A stretch of DNA of 64,000 bases from CAWGMT01 sp963823675. Lineage in GTDB: Bacteria; Planctomycetota; Planctomycetia; Isosphaerales; Isosphaeraceae. The notes under the pieces are model-generated. The model saw nothing but the letters and a program-made list of their open reading frames with translations. It made no database searches and was not told the origin of the DNA. Numbering within the stretch: position 1 is the first letter of the stretch; each line of letters opens with the position of its first letter. The stretch is taken from the NCBI GenBank assembly GCA_963823675.1, contig CAWGMT010000016.1, positions 496,001-560,000 on the forward strand, given 5' to 3'. Made by a program: the position numbers and the translations under genes. Shown here piece after piece: positions 44,156 to 52,441 of this stretch.

Positions 44156-44542
44156 CCCGGGTATCCTGCCAACTGGGCCGTCTTCCGCGTCGGACTTGGA
44201 TCAGCACGAATAGGGTCACTGTAACAACGGCCATCGTCGATGGACAGTGGCCCGGAGGCGCAAGCCGGAGCGTGTTTGCACTTGCGGGTTTACGGTCGGG
44301 ACTGGGTGTTTCAATGAGGCAAAAGGATTGCAACTTTTACGCAGTCGCGGTCATAATCTCTTAAGCCGTGGGGCCGATGAGCGACGGGTACGAAAACAGC
44401 GAAACCAACGATTGAAACTCCGGGCCGCGCCGCCTCCTGACCAGGCTTGTCGGGGCGAGCGCGGCCCAATCTGCGTCAGGGCTAGCCCGGCGGCGATCCT
44501 GTCGTCCGATGCGAGCCAGGTCCGATGCGAGGCTAATGCGAA
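44156..44542. other. Divergent promoter region between the large secreted protein gene and carB
   Basis: About 390 bases with no convincing gene; overlapping short frames do not show coding character. It must hold both promoters. No attenuator or riboswitch-like hairpin was recognised. Confidence 0.45.
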
Positions 44543-45136
44543 GTGCCCAAGCGTACCGACATCCACAAGATTTTGATCATCGGGGCCGGCCCGATTGTCA
44601 TCGGGCAGGCGTGCGAGTTTGACTATTCCGGCACCCAGGCATGCAAGGCCTTGCGCGAGGAGGGCTACAAGGTCGTCCTGGTCAACTCCAATCCGGCGAC
44701 GATCATGACCGATCCCGAGATGGCCGATCGCACGTACATCGAGCCGATCACCGTCGAGGTGCTCGAGCAAATCCTCGGGGTCGAGAAGCCGGACGCAGTG
44801 CTACCGACCTTGGGGGGTCAGACCGGGCTGAATGTCGGCATGGCGCTCCACGAGACGGGCGCTCTCAAGCGACATGGCTGCGTCCTGATCGGTGCCAGCG
44901 CCGACGCAATCAGCAAGGCCGAGGATCGCGAGCTGTTCAAGCGGTGCATGGAGGAGATCGGCCTGGAAAGCGCTGCGAGTGGCCTGGCGCACAACCTGGA
45001 CGAGGGGCGGCAGATTCGCGATGCAATCGGGCTGCCGTGCGTGCTGCGCCCCAGCTTCACCCTGGGCGGCTCCGGTGGCGGAATTGCCTATAACCGCGAA
45101 GAGTTCGACCGGATGGTTACGTGGCGCTCGAGCTGA
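44543..45136 (+). CDS. carB: Carbamoyl-phosphate synthase large subunit, N-terminal piece
   Basis: This 197-residue frame starts at a GTG with GAGG ten bases upstream. It matches the start of CarB: KILIIGAGPIVIGQACEFDYSGTQACKAL, then VNSNPATIMTDPEMADRTYIEP and the ATP-grasp opening LRPSFTLGGSGGGIAYNREEF. After RMVT it runs out of frame to a stop at 45136. One base is missing near 45118; with it restored the reading continues as ALELSPVHSVLIEES in the next piece. CarB makes carbamoyl phosphate for pyrimidine and arginine synthesis. Confidence 0.93.
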   Translation: MPKRTDIHKILIIGAGPIVIGQACEFDYSGTQACKALREEGYKVVLVNSNPATIMTDPEMADRTYIEPITVEVLEQILGVEKPDAVLPTLGGQTGLNVGMALHETGALKRHGCVLIGASADAISKAEDRELFKRCMEEIGLESAASGLAHNLDEGRQIRDAIGLPCVLRPSFTLGGSGGGIAYNREEFDRMVTWRSS

Positions 45137-47787
45137 GCCCGGTCCACTCCGTCCTGATCGAAGAGAGCGTCATCGGCTGGAAAGAATATGAAATGGAGGT
45201 CATGCGGGATAGCGCCGATAATGCAGTGATCATCTGCTCGATCGAGAACTTTGATCCGATGGGAGTTCACACCGGTGACAGCATTACCGTGGCTCCGGCT
45301 CAGACGTTGACCGACAAGGAATTCCAGCGGATGCGCGATGCCTCCTTGGCGATCCTGCGCAAGATCGGGGTTGAAACCGGGGGCTCGAACGTGCAATTTG
45401 CGGTTCACCCTCAGACCGGGCGGATGATCGTCATCGAGATGAACCCTCGGGTCAGCCGATCGAGCGCTCTGGCGAGCAAGGCGACCGGCTTTCCCATTGC
45501 CAAGATCGCGGCCAAGCTGGCCGTGGGCTATCGACTCGATGAAATCCGCAACGACATCACCCGGGAGACGCCTGCTTGCTTCGAGCCGACTATTGACTAC
45601 GTCGTGACCAAGATTCCCCGCTGGGCATTCGAGAAATTTCCCGAGGCCAATCCGGTCCTGACCACGCAGATGAAGTCAGTAGGCGAAGTGATGGCGATCG
45701 GCCGGACTTTCCCGGAATCGCTCCAGAAAGCCCTGCGGGGGCTAGAGGTCGGCCGCTTTGGCCTGGGGTGCGACAAGAAGGACCTCTGGGGCACGCCGCG
45801 GCAGCCGACCGAAGACGAGATCAAGGCCAAGCTGGCGATTCCCAACGCCGAGCGGGTTTGGGCGATCCGTTACGGGCTACTTGCCGGTCTCAGCGTTGAC
45901 GAGATCCACACGCTGACCGGGATCGATCCCTGGTTCCTGGCCAGCATCGCAGACCTGGTCGCGATCGAGAAGCGGCTGCGTGCCATACCCAGCTCGGACG
46001 ACGCCAGCGATGCCCTGCTGCGCGAGGCCAAGCAGAATGGCTTCTCCGACCACCAGCTCGCCACGGTGTGGAATACGACGGAGGGAGAAGTCCGCCAGAC
46101 ATGTCAGCGCCGCGGCATCCGTGCCGTCTATAAACTGGTAGACACCTGCGCCGCCGAGTTCGAGGCAGTCACGCCGTATTACTATTCGACTTATGAGCAC
46201 GAGGATGAGGCGCGGATAAGCGATCGACCGCGGGTTGTCATCCTGGGGGGCGGGCCCAACCGGATCGGACAGGGGATCGAGTTTGACTATTGCTGCTGCC
46301 AGGCCGCCTTTGCCCTGCACGCCCTTGGCTATGAGGTCGTCATGGTCAACTCCAATCCCGAGACGGTCAGTACCGACTACGATACTTCGGATCGGCTTTT
46401 CTTCGAGCCGCTCACTGTGGAAGATGTGCTCAACATTTGCAACCGGGTCGAGCCGATGGGGGTGATCGTCCAGTTCGGCGGGCAGACCCCCCTGAACCTT
46501 GCACGTGCGCTCGAGGCCGCGGGCGTGCCGATCATCGGCACGACTCCCGAATCGATCGACCTGGCCGAGGACCGCGAGCGCTTTCGCCTGGTCATCGAGC
46601 GGCTGGGGCTCAAGCAGCCTCCCAATGCCTCAACAACCCGCTTCGATGAGGCTCGCCGGATTGCCGAGCACATCGGATATCCAGTTGTGGTCAGGCCCAG
46701 CTTTGTACTGGGCGGCCGCGCCATGGAGATCGTGTATGACGAGCCGAGCCTTGACCGCTACATGGCCGCGGCCTTCGATGCCAGCCCCGAGCACCCGATC
46801 TTGATCGATAAGTTCCTGGAGGACGCGATTGAGGTGGACGTTGACGCCGTTTGCGATGGCCTGCGCACCATCGTCGGCGGGGTCATGGAACACATCGAGG
46901 AAGCCGGCATCCACTCCGGTGATAGCGCCTGCGCGATTCCGCCCTTCTCGCTGGCGCCCGAGATCATCGGCCGGCTGAAGGAGCAGACCTACGCCCTGGC
47001 CGAAGCCCTCAAAGTGCGGGGCCTCATGAACATCCAGTTCGCCGTCAAGGATGGTGAGATTTACTTGCTCGAGGTCAACCCACGGGCGTCACGAACCGTT
47101 CCATTCGTGTCCAAGGCCACGGGCCTGAACCTGGCACAGGTGGCCGCGCGGGTCATGGTGGGCAAGACGCTCGATGAACAAGGGATCAGAACCGAGCCCG
47201 TTCCGACCTACGTGTCGGTGAAGGAAGCGGTCTTTCCGTTTACCAAGTTCCCCGGCGTCGACATCGTCCTGGGGCCTGAAATGCGCTCGACCGGTGAGGT
47301 CATGGGGATCGCCATGGATTTCCCGACGGCGTTTGCCAAGAGTCAGCTTGCATCGCTGAGCCGGCTTCCGACCAAGGGCACGGTATTCTTGAGCATCGCG
47401 GCCCGGGACCGCAAGGCAGCCGTACCGATCGCCCGCAACCTCCAGGCCATGGGCTTCCACCTATTTTGCACCAGCGGCACCGCGCAAATGATGCGCGCGC
47501 ATGATACGAATGTCGAAGTCGTACGCAAGATCCACGAGGGAAGACCCAATGTACTCGACCATCTTGCCAATGGCAGGATCGATTTGATCATCAACACTCC
47601 CAGCGGCAAGGGAGCGCGGACCGACGAAGGACGCATCCGGGCCAGCGCGGTCTCTTATGGCATACCCTGCATCACAACCCTGGCGGGTGCCCGCGCCGCC
47701 GTGGCCGCGATGGAGCGACTGCGAGCCGGGAAGCTCGAAGTGTACGCGCTACAGGATTTGTTGAATCGGCACGCGAGTGACTCCTGA
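45121..47787 (+). CDS. carB: Carbamoyl-phosphate synthase large subunit, main piece
   Basis: This frame gives about 885 residues of CarB: the rest of the first ATP-grasp domain (ELSPVHSVLIEESVIGWKEYEMEVMRD, NPRVSRSSALASKATGFPIAKIAAKLAVGY), the oligomerisation region, and the second ATP-grasp domain (VVRPSFVLGGRAMEIVYDEPSL, VNPRASRTVPFVSKATG). The C-terminal MGS-like allosteric domain begins near KGTVFLSIAARDRKAAVPIA and ends SYGIPCITTLAGARAAVAAM. Rejoined with the N-terminal piece it has the usual length of about 1,080. Since the enzyme is central, the break is probably a sequence error, though a split gene cannot be ruled out. carA is not in the window. Confidence 0.95.
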   Translation: MALELSPVHSVLIEESVIGWKEYEMEVMRDSADNAVIICSIENFDPMGVHTGDSITVAPAQTLTDKEFQRMRDASLAILRKIGVETGGSNVQFAVHPQTGRMIVIEMNPRVSRSSALASKATGFPIAKIAAKLAVGYRLDEIRNDITRETPACFEPTIDYVVTKIPRWAFEKFPEANPVLTTQMKSVGEVMAIGRTFPESLQKALRGLEVGRFGLGCDKKDLWGTPRQPTEDEIKAKLAIPNAERVWAIRYGLLAGLSVDEIHTLTGIDPWFLASIADLVAIEKRLRAIPSSDDASDALLREAKQNGFSDHQLATVWNTTEGEVRQTCQRRGIRAVYKLVDTCAAEFEAVTPYYYSTYEHEDEARISDRPRVVILGGGPNRIGQGIEFDYCCCQAAFALHALGYEVVMVNSNPETVSTDYDTSDRLFFEPLTVEDVLNICNRVEPMGVIVQFGGQTPLNLARALEAAGVPIIGTTPESIDLAEDRERFRLVIERLGLKQPPNASTTRFDEARRIAEHIGYPVVVRPSFVLGGRAMEIVYDEPSLDRYMAAAFDASPEHPILIDKFLEDAIEVDVDAVCDGLRTIVGGVMEHIEEAGIHSGDSACAIPPFSLAPEIIGRLKEQTYALAEALKVRGLMNIQFAVKDGEIYLLEVNPRASRTVPFVSKATGLNLAQVAARVMVGKTLDEQGIRTEPVPTYVSVKEAVFPFTKFPGVDIVLGPEMRSTGEVMGIAMDFPTAFAKSQLASLSRLPTKGTVFLSIAARDRKAAVPIARNLQAMGFHLFCTSGTAQMMRAHDTNVEVVRKIHEGRPNVLDHLANGRIDLIINTPSGKGARTDEGRIRASAVSYGIPCITTLAGARAAVAAMERLRAGKLEVYALQDLLNRHASDS

Positions 47788-47881
47788 CGTCACTCCCTTT
47801 TTGCTTGCCTTGTCGGCAAAACCATCGCTTGTCAGAATATTGTTCCGATGCATCAAATCACAGGAGCCCAAGAGCTGCATC

Positions 47882-49198
47882 ATGAAAATCGCAATCATTG
47901 GCACGGGTTATGTCGGGTTGGTTCAGGGAACCTGTCTGGCGGAGAGCGGCAACGACGTGGTGTGCGTCGACAAGGTCGCGGCCAAGATCGAGAACCTGGC
48001 GCAGGGAAAGGTTCCAATCTATGAGCCGGGCTTAGGTGAGCTGGTTCACCGCAACCTGCGCGACGGCCGGCTGGCGTTCACAACGAATCTGACCGAGGGC
48101 ATTGCTGAGGCCGAGATCATTTTCATCGCGGTCGGTACCCCACAGGGTGAACAAGGTGGGGCCGATTTGAGCGGTGTTTGGGAAGTCGGTCGGCAGATCG
48201 CCGTGAGTCTGAAGTCTCCCAAGATCGTTGTCATCAAGAGCACTGTTCCGGTCGGCACCAATGCGGAATTGACCCGGCGGATGACCGAAGCAACGCGAGT
48301 TCCTTTCGACGTGGCGAGCAACCCCGAATTCCTCAAGGAAGGGGCGGCGATCGACGATTTCAACAAGCCTGATCGCGTTGTCGTCGGCGTGCGTCGGCCG
48401 GAAGTTGGTGAGCGGCTGCACGCCCTTTACGCTCCCTTCTTGCGAACCGACCGGCCGTTTCTGGTCATGACCCCCGAGAGCGCCGAGATGACCAAGTACG
48501 TTGCCAACTGCCTTCTCGCCACCAAGATCAGCTTCATCAACGAGATGGCGAACCTTTGCGAAGGCTACGGGGCCGATGTCAACGATGTGCGCCGGGGCAT
48601 CGGCCACGATCAACGGATCGGATTTCACTTCCTCTTCCCGGGTGTCGGTTACGGGGGCAGTTGTTTCCCCAAGGACATTCGCGCAGTGGTTCACATGGCC
48701 CAGTCGAAAGGGCTGCCGGCACGGATGATGGAAGCCGTCGACGCAGTCAACGAGGCGCAGAAGAATGTGCTCTTTCGAAAGCTCAACCAGCATTTCGGCG
48801 GTGAGCTCAAGGGCAAGACCATTGCGATTTGGGGCCTTGCTTTCAAGCCGCGCACCGACGACATCCGCGAAGCTCCGGCTCTCGTCCTGATCGATTCTCT
48901 GTTGAAGGCCGGCGCCGAAATACGGGCCCACGACCCGGAGGCACTGGCCAGCGTCCGGACTCTCTATGGTGATCGACTGGCCTACTGTGATCGACCCTAC
49001 GGCGCGCTGGAACAGGCCGATGCCCTGATCGTCGTCACCGAGTGGAACGAGTTTCGCAACCCCGACTTCGAGGTGATGCGCCGTTTGATGCGGCAACCGG
49101 TTATCTTCGACGGCCGCAACGTCTACGACCCCGCGCGGATGGCGGCGCTGACCTTTACCTATTATGCAATCGGCCGAGCCAGTACGACGCCAGGGTGA
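47882..49198 (+). CDS. ugd: UDP-glucose 6-dehydrogenase
   Basis: The 438-residue NAD+-dependent enzyme oxidises UDP-glucose to UDP-glucuronate for exopolysaccharide or envelope glycans. Features are GTGYVGLVQGTCLAESG (nucleotide-binding, 7-23), VGTPQG, STVPVGT, NPEFLKEGAAIDDF, the catalytic Cys in GYGGSCFPKD (about 260) and the C-terminal domain IWGLAFKPRTDDIREAP. It follows carB by about 95 bases. The ATG at 47882 fits the family start; an upstream extension to 47777 does not. Start spacing to AGGAG is long (about 15 bases). Confidence 0.94.
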   Translation: MKIAIIGTGYVGLVQGTCLAESGNDVVCVDKVAAKIENLAQGKVPIYEPGLGELVHRNLRDGRLAFTTNLTEGIAEAEIIFIAVGTPQGEQGGADLSGVWEVGRQIAVSLKSPKIVVIKSTVPVGTNAELTRRMTEATRVPFDVASNPEFLKEGAAIDDFNKPDRVVVGVRRPEVGERLHALYAPFLRTDRPFLVMTPESAEMTKYVANCLLATKISFINEMANLCEGYGADVNDVRRGIGHDQRIGFHFLFPGVGYGGSCFPKDIRAVVHMAQSKGLPARMMEAVDAVNEAQKNVLFRKLNQHFGGELKGKTIAIWGLAFKPRTDDIREAPALVLIDSLLKAGAEIRAHDPEALASVRTLYGDRLAYCDRPYGALEQADALIVVTEWNEFRNPDFEVMRRLMRQPVIFDGRNVYDPARMAALTFTYYAIGRASTTPG

Positions 49199-49266
49199 TC
49201 CAGATCTCCCCGCAGTTACCAGATCTCCCCGCAATTCATGGGACTGGACTCACCGAGGACAATGCT

Positions 49267-50145
49267 TCAAGCTGTGCGCGGCCGAGAGATCAGCACCTGT
49301 CTGGCCACGGGCAAGAGCGCGCCGGCGAAGAGCAAAACCGGAATCACGAGTGGCACAGCCATCCGCAGGTTCAATCCCAGGAATAATCCCGGCAAGATCA
49401 TGAGATGGATCAGTAAGAGAGGAGTAGCCCCGAACCAAGATGCCAGAAGCGCGATCGTACTGCCCTTGACGAGCACAAATGCCACGACCTGACCGGCCAG
49501 TATCGCCAGCAAGGGCCAGACGAACGCATAACTCGCGCCGGGCAGCCAGAGGGAGGTCGCGACCGTCGCCGCCAGCCACCAGCCGAGCACTCCCAGGCCA
49601 AGGCCATCCCATGACCATCGTCGGCCCGACCAGGCGAAAATCGCGACGGCAATCCCGACTGCAATGACGGCGGAGCCCGTCAAGAGCGCGACGTCGAATC
49701 GGGACACGGGCATACCCGTCCTGCCGAGATCGGACCGGAGCATGATCATGCCCATTCTGCTCAGGCTGTCGCCCAAGATGTACCAGAGGGCGGCGACTGC
49801 AAGAAGGGCAGCGAGCATGGCAAACAGAAAGACCGCGAATCCGGCAATGATCGCTGCGAGCCGCACGCGCTGTCTCATCACACCGAGCACGACGACCGCG
49901 ATGTACACCAGCACGGCGCAGCCCATGAGCGGGACCACCCACGTCATGGGATAAATCACCACCAAGTGCTCCAAGAGCGAGGTGTACACAACGTCATCCC
50001 GCCAGAACGTCGTCGAGATCGAGCCGGCCGAGATGACGAGCCATTGCCAGGAGGTTTTCTCCCTGATGCTGGAGCGTCCGCATATCGAGGTTCGCCGGCG
50101 TGTCCTCGGGGGAGTGGTAGTAGTAGAGTCCGCCGACGAAAGCAA
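49267..50145 (-). CDS. M28 peptidase / membrane protein, C-terminal piece (frameshifted)
   Basis: This frame holds the membrane half of the paralogue at 59870-61534. From about 50000 it reads DDVVYTSLLEHLVVIYPMTWVVPLM, and the intact paralogue has ADLIYTSILGRFVLSYPMSWALPL at the same place. Six to eight membrane helices follow. The first ~45 residues of the frame, before that point, are out of frame. It is joined to the peptidase half by removal of one base near 50000. Confidence 0.75.
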   Translation of the reverse strand: MLSSADSTTTTPPRTRRRTSICGRSSIREKTSWQWLVISAGSISTTFWRDDVVYTSLLEHLVVIYPMTWVVPLMGCAVLVYIAVVVLGVMRQRVRLAAIIAGFAVFLFAMLAALLAVAALWYILGDSLSRMGMIMLRSDLGRTGMPVSRFDVALLTGSAVIAVGIAVAIFAWSGRRWSWDGLGLGVLGWWLAATVATSLWLPGASYAFVWPLLAILAGQVVAFVLVKGSTIALLASWFGATPLLLIHLMILPGLFLGLNLRMAVPLVIPVLLFAGALLPVARQVLISRPRTA

Positions 50146-50971
50146 AGTTCAAGCCGGCCATGCCGTGCTGCTTGTAGATTGTCAGGTCTGTATCATTCGG
50201 CATGAGCCGGTACACGTCCACGGTCAGCGACGTGGCCATGGGGTGCGGTAATGCGCGCGCCAGTTGCTCGATCAACCAGCCATTACGCTCGGTCGTCTCG
50301 AACATGTACGAAGGCCCGCTATTTCCGCGGGCGTCGAAGTTGAGCACCACGCCGACATCCCTGGCCCAGGGGTGCTCGCTGGAGAAGACGTCGGCTCCGA
50401 ACAGACCGGCTTCTTCGCCCTCGTTGATCAGGAGGATCACATCGCGCTCAAGTTGTGGACCGGCTTTCAGGGCCCGCAAGGATTCCAGGATTGCCGCCAC
50501 ACCCGACGCATCGTCCCCAGCCCCCGGACCGCGCGGCACGGAGTCGTAATGGGCCGAGAGCAGTAGAGCCTTCTTCGAGGGCGCGCCCGATCCGCGCCAG
50601 CGCGCGACGATGTTTTGCACGTCACGTCGCGATGGCGCCGGGGACAATCCCGGTTCCAACGCGAGTGCGCGGAAATCACGAGGCCGCTGGATCTCGGGCT
50701 TCAAGCCCAGCGCTTTCAGCTCGGCGGTAATATACACACGCACCGGTTCGGCCAGGTGCGAGCTGAGGGGATGGGGCCGGCTGGCGATTGCCCCAACGTG
50801 CCGGAACGCTCGGGCTGCGGAGAAGACGTCCATCGGAGCGTCGGCTGGAAGCGCCTGCGGCGGCAACTGAAATACGAGTACCATCCCGCCAACTGCGACC
50901 ATGAAAACGATGGTCGCCAGTTGCGGCAACAAACGTCTCCCAGGCAATTTGCCGGTGCTGTTAATCGTCAC
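49994..50971 (-). CDS. M28-family metallopeptidase with membrane domain, N-terminal piece
   Basis: The 325-residue piece has one N-terminal membrane helix (LATIVFMVAVGGMVLVF) and an M28 aminopeptidase-like domain. Metal ligands are visible in SAHYDSVPRGPGAGDDASG (His and Asp), NEGEEAGLFGADVF (Glu pair) and LNFDARGNSG; a late His lies in YYYHSPEDT. It begins with a GTG overlapping the TPR gene's stop by four bases (GTGA), so the two are translationally coupled. The frame breaks near 50000 before the membrane half. It is closely similar to the intact protein at 59870. Confidence 0.85.
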   Translation of the reverse strand: MTINSTGKLPGRRLLPQLATIVFMVAVGGMVLVFQLPPQALPADAPMDVFSAARAFRHVGAIASRPHPLSSHLAEPVRVYITAELKALGLKPEIQRPRDFRALALEPGLSPAPSRRDVQNIVARWRGSGAPSKKALLLSAHYDSVPRGPGAGDDASGVAAILESLRALKAGPQLERDVILLINEGEEAGLFGADVFSSEHPWARDVGVVLNFDARGNSGPSYMFETTERNGWLIEQLARALPHPMATSLTVDVYRLMPNDTDLTIYKQHGMAGLNFAFVGGLYYYHSPEDTPANLDMRTLQHQGENLLAMARHLGRLDLDDVLAG

Positions 50972-52206
50972 TTCAGAAGATTCTCCATCTCTGGCCGCTG
51001 ATTCGCGTGGTCAGTGGTTGAATGTAAAGTTGCGTCATGAGCGAGCGAGCGCCAGGCATCGGCCAGCCGTTTCAGGCCGGCTCGATCGCAGAGGACTGCC
51101 AGGTCTACGAGCGCGCCTGGGTCAGCCAGGTGATTGACGGCTGCGTCCAGGCGTGGCCCGAGGGTAAGGGGATCAAGAACTTCGCGGATACGGCTGACCG
51201 AATCGGCGGCCCGGCGGCCGTCATCGTCCCGTCCCAACATGCGCTGGGCTCGCGCCAGACGGTACCAGGAACGCCAGTCCTGGGGAAAGGCGGCCAGCGC
51301 CATCTGAAATGCAGCAACTGCTTGCGCGGGCTGGTGGTCGTATTCCAGGTCCCAGCGGCCGCGCAACCGCCAGTAGCGAGGATCGCTGGTCGCTTCGGGC
51401 CACTGATCAAGCAAGGTGCGGCCGCGCTCGGGCTCTCCGGCGTCAGCCAGAGCAGCAACCAGAGCTTCCCGTGCGCCGACGTGACCAGGGTGGCTGCTTA
51501 GCAAGGAGTCGAGTGCAGCCAGCAGCGTTGGCCGATCTGGATCGGCTGCGCGCGGTGAACCAGCCATCCGCTGCCAGAGCGCTACCTGGGCGTCAACATC
51601 AGCCGGATCAGCCTCGATCCACCGCTTGAGCGTAGTCCGCACGATATCATCAGGCAGATCGGCCAGCAGGCTCAGCGTCAACTCGCGAAGTAGCTGTGGT
51701 CTCTCGTCAGGGCGTATGTGGGCGTAAGCCTCCCAGCCCATCTGCTCGGCTTCAAGGCCCCGGTCTTCGACCCGGAAGATCTCGAGCAACAGTTGCCAGG
51801 GCCCAAGGCCGGATGGATCGGCGGCGATTGCTCTTCGCAGGCTTTGTTCAGCTTGAGCGGCCCGCCCGAGTGCTAGACAGGCCCGCGCCTCGCTCAGATA
51901 GGTGCTGCTGCTTGCCAGCGCCGTTGTATTGACCGCACGCCAGTTTGCTAGCGCTGCGGTCCAATCACCGGCCCGCGCTGCCGCTTCGGCTCGGTTCTGC
52001 AACCGACCTGGCGAATTGGCTGTCCAGACTCCCAGCACGATCAATCCTGAAACTAGTACCAATCCCGCGCCGGCGGCCAAAGTCAAGCGCCGGTGCCCTT
52101 GACTTCGTTGCCGTTGCGGTTTGATCGCCAACCTGTCCGCACGCCGCGCCGGCGACGCTGCGGACTTCGCTCGGGCTTCGGATCGCGCTGCGCGACGTCT
52201 CGGCAT
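50968..52206 (-). CDS. TPR-repeat membrane protein
   Basis: About 412 residues. A basic N-terminus (MPRRRAARSEARAKSA) precedes one membrane helix (LTLAAGAGLVLVSGLIVLGV), then tetratricopeptide-type helical pairs cover the rest (ALANWRAVNTTALAS, AEQSLRRAIAADPSGLGPWQLLLEIFR, AVAAFQMALAAFPQDWRSWYRLARA). TPRs bind partner proteins. A start at 52437 would leave no promoter space before the divergent gene at 52442, so 52206 is preferred, although its ribosome site is weak. The stop overlaps the downstream peptidase start (GTGA), suggesting they work together. Confidence 0.75.
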   Translation of the reverse strand: MPRRRAARSEARAKSAASPARRADRLAIKPQRQRSQGHRRLTLAAGAGLVLVSGLIVLGVWTANSPGRLQNRAEAAARAGDWTAALANWRAVNTTALASSSTYLSEARACLALGRAAQAEQSLRRAIAADPSGLGPWQLLLEIFRVEDRGLEAEQMGWEAYAHIRPDERPQLLRELTLSLLADLPDDIVRTTLKRWIEADPADVDAQVALWQRMAGSPRAADPDRPTLLAALDSLLSSHPGHVGAREALVAALADAGEPERGRTLLDQWPEATSDPRYWRLRGRWDLEYDHQPAQAVAAFQMALAAFPQDWRSWYRLARAQRMLGRDDDGRRAADSVSRIREVLDPLTLGPRLDAAVNHLADPGALVDLAVLCDRAGLKRLADAWRSLAHDATLHSTTDHANQRPEMENLLK

Positions 52207-52441
52207 TGTCGTCGGACTGGCTGGTGGCGAGCGAAAAGCGGCTTTGCGATGGCGCCGTTGCCCGCGGAACTGTTCTTCAACCGCGGTCAGGGCCATGCGG
52301 GAGGGCAGACCGAAACTGCCATCCGTTCCGCTTGCCGCCAAAAGAGCACCATAGACGCCTTGAGCCCTTGGCGCCAAGGCCAGAGAATAGATCAGCACTG
52401 TAAGCCGTTTCGTTTCCAGGGCCTGGGTCAGCTCCAAAGCT

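Noticed and set aside
43121..44224. 367-residue plus-strand frame over the large secreted protein gene
   Set aside because: No family features; the minus strand encodes repeated carboxypeptidase-regulatory-like domains.
48032..49234. 400-residue minus-strand frame opposite UDP-glucose dehydrogenase
   Set aside because: Composition is random-like and the plus strand has all Ugd motifs.
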